Source of the DNA: Anopheles merus | Lineage: Eukaryota > Arthropoda > Insecta > Diptera > Culicidae | Direction: 5' to 3' | DNA: 64,000 bases | Assembly (NCBI RefSeq): GCF_017562075.2 | Contig: NC_054084.1 | Location: 29,480,308-29,544,307 of the forward strand | The notes under the pieces: generated by a model | Database searches by the model: none | Told to the model about the DNA's origin: nothing | Seen by the model: only the letters and a program-made list of their open reading frames with translations | Position numbers and translations under genes: made by a program | In this document: positions 13,052 through 24,739 of the stretch, in pieces | Numbering within the stretch: the first letter of the stretch is position 1 | How the letters are laid out: each line of letters starts with the position of its first letter

Positions 13052-14121
13052 TTTGAAACAAGCTGAAAAAGAACAACACCCTTGGTGCTATTGCTACAGT
13101 ATTTTGTGACTGCAAATTTACATAACAACAAAAGATATTTCCTCGTGTATATAATGAATCTGAATAATTGTATTATTTTTCACGTGCCAATTAGTGCAGA
13201 GCCATTACTGCTTTGCACCGGTTTATGGCGTAAACTTTCTGTCATTTTCACGAAAACAAATCTAGCCCAAGTGACTGCTGATTTCATTTCACAAGCATCC
13301 ACTCGAGAGGACGACAACGATGACTTTGAGACAAAAATAAAAACTCGGCCTTTCACTGCGCATAATTCGTGTTTGGCTGCGTGCTGTAAAATGAAGACAT
13401 AATGATTTGCTCTCAACTAAAGGCAGCGACTAGCGTGGAAGCTTTTGACTTAACAAAACTGACACAAAACTGGGTCAAATTATACCTCGCCACCAATCGA
13501 AGTAAGCTTGGGACTTGGGACCATTTTGGAGGATCTTTTTGAAACTCGGTCCGTTGTAGACTTCACTACTGTTGCTGGATGGATCTCGATAAGGAGCGTT
13601 TTTGATGGGAGAAATTAATTGGTCCGCTTTTGTCTGGTTAGCTGTAAGTGGCGGAAGTTACAGCACGCTGAGGGAGTAATTAGAGTAGAAAAATACCATT
13701 TATACACTGTGCCAATGTACCATGACGAAAACAACCTGTGTTGCTCTATGTTTTGAATATCGTGGACACTTTTTGGACAGAGTATTTAGCCGTGGTGGTT
13801 CCTTGGATGCTCATTAGCAGCATGGTAGGGGAGGGCATTTTTTGTAGCATCGATTCCGTATTTGAATGGTGAGTAGGCTGTTTTGTTCCTGCAGTCTTTT
13901 GATTTCAATTTGCTTGTGATACTTTTCGTTTGGTTTGAAGAAGCTTTCATGAAGAAACTGTGGCGCAGTAGATTTTAAATTGAATATGATTGTTTTATTT
14001 AATGAATTGAAATCGACAAGCGCTGTATTGTGCTTAGAGTGAAAATTTATTCAAGGAGCGCTATTTGGATCAAAAATTCTTATTGTGACACAGTTTTTAT
14101 GCATGATCGCGGTGATATTTA
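13052..14121. other. Intergenic, no gene seen
   Basis: The frame at 13082-13402 (plus) and its minus-strand shadow have no domain features. Nothing else is apparent. Confidence 0.35.
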
Positions 14122-14460
14122 CAGTGGGGGCCACCTAATATCGGACACCTATTATATTCACCTTTAACCTGACTTTTGCGGTACTCTGAACAGTTTCCTA
14201 GACCACTCCACTTTTTACAACCATCGTTTTAGACACTCTTCAGCTATTTCTCTGCAAAAAATCAGATCGATATCGTTCAAAATCTCGGAACATCATGCAA
14301 AAATGTAATATAAGGTAAAAAAATTATATGGTCCACTGAAAGTCGGACAGTCTTTATTTTATAGCTAAATGACTAAATAGCAAGGCAATATTGATTAATG
14401 TAACAATATAACAATATAATAATAAAATACGTGATTTTTAACTATTGATGGCCACCACTG
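14122..14460. mobile_element. Tc1/mariner-like MITE (candidate)
   Basis: The left end reads CAGTGGGGGCCACC and the right end, on the opposite strand, CAGTGGTGGCCATC, so the terminal inverted repeats match at 12 of 14 positions. The interior is AT-rich and non-coding. CAGT termini are usual for Tc1/mariner elements. The left flank is TA as expected but the right flank is TT, so the TA duplication is not intact. An internal copy of the CCAC...CGGACA end pattern near 14333-14350 suggests a composite or rearranged element. Confidence 0.5.
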
Positions 14461-14877
14461 TTTTTGAATTAAGTTCTTCGAAACAAAAACTATCTTTAAA
14501 AACCTTTAGGAATCAGGGCAAACATGTTTGAACATATGAGAAACAAGATGCAAGCGAGTAAAGAAAAAACGAATATTTTGGTGCACCCTCGATGCCAACC
14601 TATTAAATTTTGCTTTGTTCACTTATTTACGGCTCGATCGGCAATTTATAATATATGTTCCTTGATAAATAAGAGAAAATAGAAACAATTATCCTCACTT
14701 TTCGGCGTTTCCTTCACTCTAACAAAATGGCAAAAATATACAATTATGAAAAAAAAAGAATCTGTTAACTTGTAGTTAGAAAAATCAAGGGAGAAAGCTT
14801 CCAGCTAGTTAAGTTAGAAGCTTTAAATTCTTATTACTCTTGTTACTAGTGATGATTTTATAACAGGCTTAATGAAT

Positions 14878-15076
14878 CTTCTTCAACAACCGTTGTCGGT
14901 CAAGGCCTGCCTGTACCACTTGGAGACTTGACTCTCAGTAACTAATTGATTTCCCCCCCCCCCCCCATAGCAGGATAATCAGTCCTACGTATGGCGGCAC
15001 GGTCCATTCCGGGCTTGAACCCATGACGGGCATGTTATTAAGTCGCACAAGTCGATGACTGTACCACGAGACCGGC
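14878..15076 (-). mobile_element. tRNA-derived SINE (SINE200-like), copy 3
   Basis: Reverse-orientation copy of the same SINE body, with the B-box-like element near 15015-15027 (minus) and the tail at the left end. The repeated TTAATGAAT lies at 14869-14877 and 15077-15085. A run of about 15 C lies near 14949-14966 inside the body, where other copies have only four or five; this may be a slippage expansion or an assembly artefact. The SINE ends about 240 bases upstream of gene A's predicted initiator. Confidence 0.85.
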
Positions 15077-15316
15077 TTAATGAATACAAGTATTTTATTT
15101 GCTATAGTAAATAAACGAAGATTAACGAACGAACGCTACGGGAAGCACATTTGCTGCACATACAAAAAACCGGCTTATTGAAACGGCTAGCGCAAGTGTA
15201 ACAGCATACGCCAATGACCGTGCCTTCCCGTGAAACCTGTTTGAACGAACGCGGCCGTTCAAGGTCGTACAGTGTGCGCACTTGCCCGCGCGTTCTCATG
15301 AGAGCGCATCGCATTA

Positions 15317-15321
15317 TCAGT
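15317..15321 (+). promoter_or_regulatory. Candidate arthropod initiator (TCAGT) for gene A
   Basis: TCAGT lies 27 bases before the predicted ATG at 15348. No convincing TATA box lies 25-35 bases upstream. This pentamer matches the insect initiator consensus but is common by chance. Confidence 0.3.
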
Positions 15322-15347
15322 GTTACGGTGGCAGCATCAAGAGTAAG

Positions 15348-18315
15348 ATGCTGTGCATACAGCAAAGTGTAGTGATTGTTTTTGCATTGCTGTTGAATCG
15401 ATTCAGTAAGTTGCTCCAAGTATAATGATTGCCGCTTAAAAAGGCAGTTATTGTTATGGACGTATTTTTTTACAGGCAATGGTGATCGCACATTTATGGC
15501 GTACATGGAGAACGAATTGAACAGGAAGCAAACGATGATGCCCAATGTACGCGAATCGTTAGATGGTTGGTTGTTTGAATTGTTCCTTTTGTTGGAAAAA
15601 TACCTCATTTTGTGTTTTTGGCTGATCAGATTGTCACATGCGATACTACAAACACAGTCTGGTGGAAAGTTCTTATCCCGTCTTCCAAAGGCCTCATCAA
15701 AAGATGAGCGATTTTCCTCATCTAGGCCGTATTGGTTGGACCGGTACCGATGGCACGGTCCGTTGGAACTGTAGTGGAACGCTGGTGTGGGAAAACTTCA
15801 TACTAACATCAGCCCGTTGTACATCGGATGGCAAGTACGTGACGATATGTTTCATTTCATTTGATTGGAATATTGCAATTGTTTGTAAATAATCTTTAAC
15901 ACAGCTCCATGGCTCCAGATGTGGTGAGATTGGGCGATCCTGGTAAGATTCAGGAGATAAAGATCGCGGAAGCTGTACGCCATCCCGAGTATAGAGAGGG
16001 CATTATGCAGCACGACATTGCGCTGTTACGATTGCAGTCAAAAGTGGAGTGAGTAATGGCGAGAAGGGGAAAAATTGGGTGAAACCAAAAATGTTCTTTG
16101 CTCTTTCTTTGTAGATTGAGCTCTACAGTTGTTCCGGCATGTCTTTGGAACAATGAAGACCTGAAGTTTCACGTTTTCGATCTGGCAGGATGGAGTGGCT
16201 CAGATGCATCAGACGTTGTTAAAGCTCAAGTCCGACCCACACTCGATGGTTGTGATCGTATGCAAAGTACGGGCCTGTGTGTTGAAAGTACTGAATTGGA
16301 TTCATGTTTGGTAGGAAAGCGTTGAGAGTGTTTCGATCAGAACGCATCATGAATGACTTTTCTTTTTTGTTAAGGACGGTGGCTTTCTTCAGGTACCTTT
16401 AAATCACAATGGAAAGGAAACTCCATTTGTCGTTGCGATTGGTGCACCATCGAATGTATCGTGCCAAAAATCGACTTCCACTCCCTACACAAAGGTTTCG
16501 TCCTATGTTCAGTGGATTGTTTCAACAATTCAAGCTAGTGGCGAGCCAGCATGGGGTAAGTGTACTGTATCATAATAGCTGTAAAGGATATTCGATGTTC
16601 TAAACCCTCTCAATTACAGAGTGGAAATTTAAAGAAGCCGAATGTGCTCTGCGTTACGTCCATCTAAGACAGTACCAGAAACAAGTGTTGATCGAAAAGA
16701 CGGACACCCTTGACGTGGTGACACCGGCCAGAAGGCGTTTGGAGCCACGATATACCGATGCGATGGTTGAGATTCGTTTCGGAGGCTATTCAGTGAGCCG
16801 GGAAGACTGTTATGGGTTGATCATAGACGAGGATACCGTGCTAACGCTGGCCCAGTGTACCACAAACCATGGGTAATGCAAGTGGTAGCCATTTCTATAT
16901 ATGTCAAACAATTGATTTCCTTCTGTGTTTCAGGAAGCGGGCCACGTTTGTAATGTACATGGGGAATGAGCGCAATACCGTGGTGAAACATTACAACCAT
17001 CCTGGATATCGTGAGGGACAATATTACAACAACATTGGACTGCTGAAGGTGAGAAGCCGCTTCGTGTTCTTTGGATCTTTCGTCCCGTTTTGTATATGGC
17101 ATGAGAGTGATCTGGCAGACAGCATTGTTGAGCTGACCGGGCACGGAAGGCGTGATCTTAATTACTTCAGTCTACACAATGCATCGGTGGATGTGTTTGG
17201 TAAGTTCTTGAAATGGATTAAAGATTATTTTGGATGATCTGATGTATTGTTGTTTCTCTTTCTTCTGATAGAACCACAAAATTTCCAGCTGGTAGCACGC
17301 GCCAATGTGCTTCCCATAAATAAATGTTCCTATCCGGAAGAGTTTTCAAGCAATCTATCGAACGGATTGACTGGAGAGCATCTGTGCTTTGGCAATGAAG
17401 CCTATCTGGTGCCAGAAACATGTCAACAAGCAGCCGGTGGACCAATCGGAGGGAAGAAGTTCAAGTTCAACAAGCAGTTCCGCTATGCGTACGCACTGAA
17501 CTCATTCGGGCGCGACTGTGGCTTTGGTCGCGCTGCAGTTGGTGTACGCTTGTCGAGCCACATTGGCTGGTTGCAATCGGTCCTGCTCCCAGACTACAGG
17601 AAAGACAGTGGATCGGTTCACTTCCTACATTCGGAGTTGGAGGAGAATGATACCTGCCGGCATGTGGACGGTGCGGCAGGGCTGTGTGTGGAGGCAACCA
17701 GATGTCCCAAGATACGATACGATTTCTCAGCCAACCGACGGGTGGTCTTTTGCCAGACGTCAACCGTTGTTTGCTGTCCGTATGAGAATATGCTGAACGA
17801 AACGACTGCCAGTGGTCGGGAGTTGGATGAGTGTGCGGATCGCATCAAGGCCAGTAGTGGAAGCACGAATGAAGCGCAGTTTGATTCGGGTTATATTATA
17901 GAACCACATCTTGTTGGAGTCGGTTGGCGTGGAATTGGAGATACTAAAGCCCAGTGGAGTTGTAAAGGAACACTCATAACCTCGAATGCTGTTCTGGCTA
18001 GTGCCAAATGCTTACAGCAGCAATCATTTGCACCTTCTGTGATTCGACTTGGCTTGTATGAGGCAGCTCCTGTAGTGAACGTGAAAGAAACTATTTTACA
18101 TCCGGAGTTTGATGTGGCCAGTGGCAAGAACAATATCGCTTTAATTAAGATGAGAGATGCAATTGATCGATCGACAATAGCGATACATCCGGCATGTCTT
18201 TGGAAGAATCAAACTCATACGCCGTTCGAAATGATTCAGCCTGTGATAAGTGAGTTGTGTTCTTCAAAGTGTGTGACTACGTTTCGTTGCTTCATCAATT
18301 AAACTTTTTTCTCTT

Positions 18316-18385
<70 letters not shown>

Positions 18386-18691
18386 GTCCCTCTTTCTTGT
18401 CTTCTTCCAGATGGTACAACTGACTCGTATGTCTATCCTACAGCCATGTATAATAGAGACTGTGAGGCGCTGGAGGAAGGTCTTAGCTCCAACCAGCTGT
18501 GTGTTGATGTGCAGCTGCACGATACGAAAGTATCCGTGGGAGATCTTCTGTTTTGGTCGGAAGTCATGGATGATGGCACGCAGGTGCAGTATTTGGTGGG
18601 AATCATGAGTCATGTGACCACCGGCGATCGCACGGTGAACGTTCACAGCCGTATATCGTCGTATGTTGGGTGGATTAAAAGTATTCTGTAG
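15348..18691 (+). CDS. Gene A: poly-domain CLIP serine protease homologue (SPH-SPH-clip-SPH), catalytically dead
   Basis: Ten exons can be joined with consistent phase and GT-AG ends: 15348-15405, 15476-15565, 15630-15834, 15905-16048, 16115-16310, 16375-16555, 16620-16872, 16934-17199, 17272-18249, 18411-18691 (883 aa). A hydrophobic N-terminus (about residues 1-19) looks like a signal peptide, so secretion is likely. Domain 1 (about 50-290) has ARC (R112) in place of catalytic AHC, keeps the Asp in QHDIALL, and has DGGFLQ where GDSGGPLQ is expected. Domain 2 (about 292-580) has AQC, NNIGLL and CQQAAGGP, so all three positions are lost. A six-cysteine clip-like domain lies at about 590-632 (ends VVCC). 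Domain 3 (about 650-883) has AKC, NNIALI and no serine motif. The family is insect clip-domain SPHs, whose known members act as cofactors in haemolymph cascades; the role here is inferred. Gene B, 420 bases downstream, is its closest relative. Confidence 0.85.
18320..18387 (+). repeat. CT microsatellite in the last intron of gene A
   Basis: An almost pure (CT)n tract of about 65 bases ends some 24 bases before the acceptor CAG at 18408-18410, so it forms most of the pyrimidine tract for exon 10. Long spurious open frames on both strands (for example 18317-18883 minus) arise from it. Confidence 0.9.
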
Positions 18692-18782
18692 GATATACAA
18701 AAAAAAAACTTCCATCAAAAAGAGTCTGTTTTCTAAAAGAGGTTGATTTGTGGCTAATGATTGATGAGACCTACGAAGCTTA

Positions 18783-18788
18783 AATAAA
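18783..18788 (+). terminator. Polyadenylation signal, gene A
   Basis: AATAAA lies 92 bases after the stop codon at 18689-18691 and is the first canonical hexamer there. Confidence 0.5.
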
Positions 18789-19056
18789 AATACTCCAACA
18801 AAACCAGTTGTTTTTTGTTTGTCGCTTTTACAAATTGCTATACCGATGATCTTTCTATCTACGAAGCCAGACGTGCAACACAAACGAACTAATCAGATTC
18901 AATGCGAGTAGAGAGCCTGTTATGACATGTAACCAGTTCTCGAGGCCGTTGTCGACAGTGATGGATCGCAACTGCAATCGTGTATATAAATGTTTTAATT
19001 GAATTTAATCGCCACCAAGAAAACGGAAACATGAAGAAGAGATAAGCCAAAACACT

Positions 19057-19063
19057 TATAAAG
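19057..19063 (+). promoter_or_regulatory. Candidate TATA box for gene B
   Basis: TATAAAG lies 52 bases before the predicted ATG at 19115, which leaves room for transcription to start near 19087 with a 5' UTR of about 28 bases. Gene A has no equivalent, so the two promoters may differ in type. Confidence 0.45.
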
Positions 19064-19114
19064 ACATCGTACTGATCGCAGGCAGCTCTCACTGATCGAC
19101 TGACGCTTAACAAG

Positions 19115-22100
19115 ATGTGGTTTGTGATTTGTTCGCTAGGGCTGATTGTGTTGTTTGAACAGAGTAGTGCACTTATTCCGACTGGGGATATGAAGTCTCT
19201 CAACGTAAAAAAAGTAATACTGCCCAACCGAAGAGAATCTTTAACAGGCGAGTGAGTTCTGCTCACTAGTTTTAGCACTTTAAACTAACACACTTTTGTG
19301 CTTATTATGTTGCAGATTGTCACTACAGATACTACAAATATGGTAAAACATCGATGATAAAACCCGCCTTTGGTCAACCGACGTACCTGCGGGAGTTTGC
19401 GCACATGGCAGCTATAGGCTGGACGCAGCCCGATGGCACGATCACTTGGAACTGCGGCGGTTCGTTGATATGGGAGAACTACATTCTAACTGCGGCGCAC
19501 TGTGTCGAAGATGCTCAGTAAGAAAATGCGGAGAGAGAGAGAGGGAGCTAAGCTGTGAGTCTACCAAATCTACTGTTCCGATAGACAAAATGCACCAGAT
19601 GTGGCACGCTTTGGGGACTTGGATCTTTTCAACGCTACCGATGATCAGTACGCGCAGCAGCTGAAGATCGTAGAGATCATTCGACATCCCGAGCACCGGC
19701 ATCGGAATCGCTATCACGATATTGCTCTCATGCGACTGGAGCGTGAGGTGGTGTAAGTGTAAGCGGAGCAGTGACGATCTAGTTTGATTATATTTGTATA
19801 AACTGTGTGTGTTTTGTGTAGGCTACATGATACAGTGGCGCCTGCTTGTCTGTGGACTGATGATGAGATACGCTTCAAGCGGTTCGAAGCTACCGGTTGG
19901 GGAGATACAGGCTTTGGTAGACACTGCCGTTCTTTTTTGGTGTGCAAAATGTGACGCTCTTTTTCCTTGTAGCTGCTGCAAAAACTCCAATCCTGCTGAA
20001 AGTTGCGCTCAGTCCGGTCGCGAACGAGCAGTGCAATGAGCATTATTCGAACCTTCGAGGTTTGCGGAACGGTTTGCATGCGAATCAGCTCTGTGCTGGC
20101 GATGCTCGTATGGACACATGTCCGGTAAGTACTTTGTATTGGTAATCAGGAGTCATTCAAAATATACGTTACTTTTACTGTTCTTTAAACTTCATTTCAC
20201 TATCAATGTAACGCTGCAATTTAAAATTGTTAAAAATTACGAATCTTTGTGACGTATTCTTGCTGTCAGTGACCATTGCTTATCTCTATATTGGCTTTAT
20301 CTCTATTGAAATCTGAGTTGTTATTGTTAAAAAATCTGAACTTGGTGCCCTACTTTGTTTGATTATTCGTCGATTTTCTTCGTATTTTTAATCAATTCTG
20401 TTTGATAGCAACATAAATTGTTTAAGAATCTTGCTGTAATTTTTTCACTCTTTAGTTCAATTAATTATATAATTTAATGTTTTTCTACCCAATGAACGCT
20501 CTTTGCAGGTATTTGGATAGTATCTTATTGCTTGAATTACATTGTCTCCCTTTTGCAGGGTGATTCTGGAGGACCCCTGCAGGTAAAACTACTACACAAC
20601 ACGCGTGAAACTCCTTTCCTGGTCGGAGTGACTTCATTTGGATTGGCGTGCGGTTTGTCCGTTCCCGGAGTGTACACAAGGGTTGCGCCCTATGTACCCT
20701 GGATAAGGTCCGTGCTGAAAGATCGCGGAGAAAATGCGACAGGTAAGTTTTACGGTTCTGGAATAAATGCTTGTTGGCATTCCAATAAACGTCTGATCTT
20801 GTTCGGTGTAGAATGGAAATTCCAACCTCAGGCGTGCGCATTACGCTATGCCCAGTACCGTGAGTTTGAGCCGCGAGTTTTGCTGCACAAATCGGAAGAT
20901 TCGGAGCAAATAGATCTGTCTGAGGCGCATCTGTTTTCAACGGCATCCCGACAGCTGGCTGCAATCCACTGGAACGGAACGGACGATTCAGAGCAGAATG
21001 ACTGCTTCGGGGTGATCGTCGACGACAGTACGATCGTGACACTTGCCCGCTGTACAAGGAAGAATGGGTATAGTTATGTTTTGTGTGTCAATAGTAGGTC
21101 AATGTTGATCATTTATCAATTCCAGCATGCCTCCCGCTTACGTAAGCTATCTGGAAAATGAAAGGAACGCTGTCATTCGCTCTTACATACATCCAAATTG
21201 GAAAGAAGGATCGCTTTATGGAGACGTAGGACTTCTGCAACTGAAAGAGCCGTTAAATATTTCATTCCAATTTCAACCAGCTTGCATCTGGGATCGTGCA
21301 GACCTTCCTGAGCCGGAGTTTTTTGTTTCTGGCCGTGGGCTGTCCGAGCTTCATGCTATTTACGTCGAGGAAGATGATTTAGAGACAAGTGCTTGTAAGT
21401 TGCTCTGCTGTGCTCTGTAGCCCTCTCTCACTTCTTCTAATGACAATATCATTTCCTTGAAAGCTTTGAACCACATAATCAATGTTCTTGGAGTAGTAAT
21501 GCTTCATAACGGCACCAACTGTACGCAGCATCGTAACGAGACACCGGCTGAACATCTCTGCTTCGGAGCCGAACCGTTTCTAGTGCCGGGTACTTGTCAC
21601 CAATCTCTGGGTGGGCCGCTAGAGCGTGAGGTGGGGCGTTTCGGTCGTAGCCTACCGTACGTGTACGCGCTGAACCTAGCAGGCCGTGACTGTGGCTACG
21701 GTGAATCGGCACTCGGCGTTCGGTTAGCTTCCCATCTGGCGTGGTTCAATTCGATCCTGTTTCCGCAAAAGATTGAGGAAGATCCCGGGGAAGCGTTCAT
21801 CTTCCTGAACAATGATTTGGAAGAGGGTGACACGTGTGCAGTGGACGGCGTTGGGATCGGTGTGTGCACAAGTGCCGTGAATTGTCCGAGAATGTTATAC
21901 CGCTTTCAGCAAAGCCAACCGGTGCGGTTCTGCGGCAGTGGATCGGTATTGTGCTGTCCGCGGGAGGACGTACGGAGTGCGCTAGATGCAGAATGGCGAG
22001 AGATTGACAGCTGCGCAACGGGACGTAATGACATGGGGAAAGATTTCGACCCAACGCATCACATGGTAGGCAAATGGTTGATATGCTCTTCACGCGTCCT

Positions 22101-22808
22101 AATGCTGCTATAAATCCATTCGAACAGGTGTCCTTAGATTGGAGCAAAGGGACAGAAACGGAGTCCTGCATTGCAACAATGATTAGCAACAGAACGTTTG
22201 TGACCGCTGCCAGCTGTCTGGAAGGGAAGGGCACGCTCGAATACGTAACGCTAGATAATAGTGAGCTTCAAATGATTGTCTTGATGGTGGTTGAGAAGGT
22301 AACAGTCCATCCAGAGTACGACAGTACTACGAAACGCCACAACATTGCACTGATAACGGTCCTGAACCGCACCGAAGCAGTGTTCGGCAATAGTCCGATC
22401 TGTTTGTGGAGCAACCAAACGCACACGCCGTTTTACCTGGAACAAGTTGGACTAACAGGTAGGTTGTAAATAATACCCGTTCTCACACAGAACCAACACA
22501 CAGCTATCGTTCTGTTACTTGTAGAAGAATCGACGCTAGGTCCAGCACTTGCATTCACAAAATTTAACAGTGATTGTGACCGGACGTTTCGGAGAACGTT
22601 GGACGAACACGAATTATGCGTAGATGTGGAACAACTGCCATACATGGACACGGTTGAGCTAGATGAAGGCATGCCGGCTTTCTGGAAAGGACGCGGTACG
22701 GGAAACTATCTCGTTGGAATAGCGAGCCACAGTGCACCGAACGATAATAGTGTGTTTCTGCACACGCGCATTGCACCATACGTGGGATGGATTAAGAGTG
22801 TTTTGTGA
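19115..22808 (+). CDS. Gene B: poly-domain CLIP serine protease/homologue with one intact catalytic triad
   Basis: Eleven exons join in phase: 19115-19247, 19316-19517, 19585-19752, 19822-19916, 19973-20124, 20559-20742, 20812-21067, 21126-21394, 21464-22065, 22128-22458, 22525-22808 (891 aa). A signal peptide is visible at about residues 1-19. Domain 1 (about 45-310) keeps His106 (TAAHC), Asp156 (YHDIALM) and Ser253 (GDSGGPL), and Asp247 at the trypsin-specificity position. There is no R-IVGG-type activation site: the N-terminal segment reads KPAFGQPTYLREFAH. Domain 2 has ARC and CHQSLGGP, so His and Ser are lost although an Asp (GDVGLL) remains. A clip-like domain lies at about 611-650 (ends LCCP). 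Domain 3 has ASC and HNIALI and no serine motif. Intron 1 requires a GC donor to stay in frame. The product is probably secreted into haemolymph; whether domain 1 is active is open. Confidence 0.85.
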
Positions 22809-22810
22809 TA

Positions 22811-22816
22811 AATAAA
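22811..22816 (+). terminator. Polyadenylation signal, gene B
   Basis: AATAAA starts two bases after the stop codon ends (22806-22808), implying a very short 3' UTR, compared with 92 bases for gene A. A later signal could also be used. Confidence 0.5.
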
Positions 22817-23394
22817 AGCAAAACAGCAACAACATTTCTTAGCAACCTTTTTTTAAATCTATATTTATTTATTACGTATGTTTTACTCAGCAAAATGATA
22901 TTGTGTACATCTGTTTTACGTGTGTCAGAGAATCTCACATGAGTATTCGAATAGATGTTCTTAAACACATTGTCATATTTGAACACCTTTAAGTATGCAG
23001 CAGTTGATTTGTTGGTTTCCCAGCATTTGAAGTGTTTAATCGTTTTCACTTTTACCAATTTTACGATGTAAAAGCATGTGAAATATAGCATGGTAGTAGT
23101 GTGGTCGCTTATGTGATTCATCGAGCATATTCCCATTTTCTCAAAGCAAGAACAGACTTTTCAATAACTTATAACACCGCATCGAAAAAAAACTTCATTG
23201 GCAACGGTGTTACGTTACACTGGAATGAAGAATAAAAAAAATTATTTAAATATAATCTGAAGTAAGTTAAAAGAAAGTTAAATAACCAAAAAATGACAGT
23301 TTGCTGATACAACGCAAACACTAGATCATACTATTTCTTGTCTGTAAATAATAATTCTACCCAAGCTGGTTCATCCGCAAACAAAGCGTAAATA
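22817..23394. other. Intergenic spacer between gene B and gene C
   Basis: AT-rich and non-coding. The minus-strand frame 22792-23136 overlaps gene B's end and has no domain features. Confidence 0.4.
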
Positions 23395-24734
23395 ATGTGT
23401 GCTAAAAATAGACTTTTGCGTCTTTCCACATTCCTAATGTGCCATGCCTTGGCTCTTTTCTTCGGGTCAGTGCTTGTCTTAAGATGCTGGGCACAATCCC
23501 CGGCTCACGTTCAGCAAAACGTAAACAGGTTTGTTCCATTGATTTCGGCGCTAGTTTGGCTTCCAAAACGATTTGCGACTCAGTTAGTGTTTGGCTTCAG
23601 CATGATACGCTACTTGGCGAGCTTATTGTGGGGTATGGTTGTGGTGAATTTAGGTACTTTTGTTTTTCTATACAAATAATCAGCGAAAAGAATGATTTTA
23701 AGGACACAGTTTTTCATCTTCACTACCATCTGGCGAGCTGGCAGGTCTAGCGAATCCCGCCCAAGGTGTACTGCATGAAGCGCTGAAACCAAACGGGCGC
23801 GAAACATTAGACGGTTAGTAGGTGTTTGTGCTGCGTTGCGTTATTTATACCAAAGAGCTTCTTCTTCAAATGCAGACTGTCACCTGCGCTTTTACAGCTT
23901 TGGAAGCGGTGGGGCGGTGGCGCCCGCCGCCGGTAGGCCAGCATATCTGCGCGAGTTTGCTCACATAGGCGCGATCGGCTGGAGCCAGCCCGACGGTACG
24001 GTGCGGTGGAGCTGTGGTGGATCGCTGATATGGGAGAACTTTGTGCTGACGGCGGCTCACTGTGCAGCGGACTTGAAGTATTGTTAAAGTTGTGCTTCTA
24101 AGGAATGAAGAACCGATTGATAGAAACAAAATCTTCTGCTTCGTGTACATTAGCAATGAACCACCGGACGTGGTACGCTTTGGAGATTTGAATCTGTACA
24201 ACGCGACGGACGACCGGTTTGCGCAGCAGTACAAGATTGCAGAGATTTTGCCCCATCCGGCTTCAGCGCCAAATACCATGACATTGCGCTGATCAAGCTA
24301 GAGCATCGGGTCACGTAAGTGTTGCTTCTTTGTCGAGCATGTTGTGCTTTCTGTTTGGTCACAGTTGCTTCTATCTTCGGGGTGGTGGATAAATTGAATG
24401 AAACCGTTGCACCCGCCTGTCTTTGGAACGAGGAGGAGCTGCGGTTCGACGTGCTGGAAGCGGCCGGCTGGGGAGCAACCGGTATCGGTAGGAGTTGTGC
24501 TTACGGTTTCGGAATTACGCTTACGATACGGCATCAATCCCACGTTTAGGGCAATCCCCGACACTGCTGAAGGTCTCGCTGAAACCGGTCGAGCGAGACC
24601 GGTGCGATTAGTTCTACCGGGTGGGTGATCGTGGCCTACGTGAGGGATTGCAAGACTATCAGCTGTGCGCTGGCGATGTGAAGATGGACACATGTCCGGT
24701 AAGTGGAAGAAGCTTAATGAGCATATTTGGAATG

Positions 24735-24739
24735 ATGGC
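24735..24739. repeat. Left target-site duplication of the Pao/BEL element
   Basis: ATGGC directly precedes the left LTR and is repeated at 31812-31816 directly after the right LTR. Five bases is the usual duplication for Pao/BEL integrases. Confidence 0.9.

Noticed and set aside
14949..14966. Poly-C run as a possible structural element
   Set aside because: It replaces a short C run present in the other SINE copies, so slippage or assembly error is enough.
15102..15608. 168-codon minus-strand open frame upstream of gene A
   Set aside because: Antisense to the predicted promoter and first exons of gene A; no motifs.
18317..18883. 188-codon minus-strand open frame
   Set aside because: It is an Arg/Glu repeat made by the CT microsatellite and lies opposite gene A's last exon.
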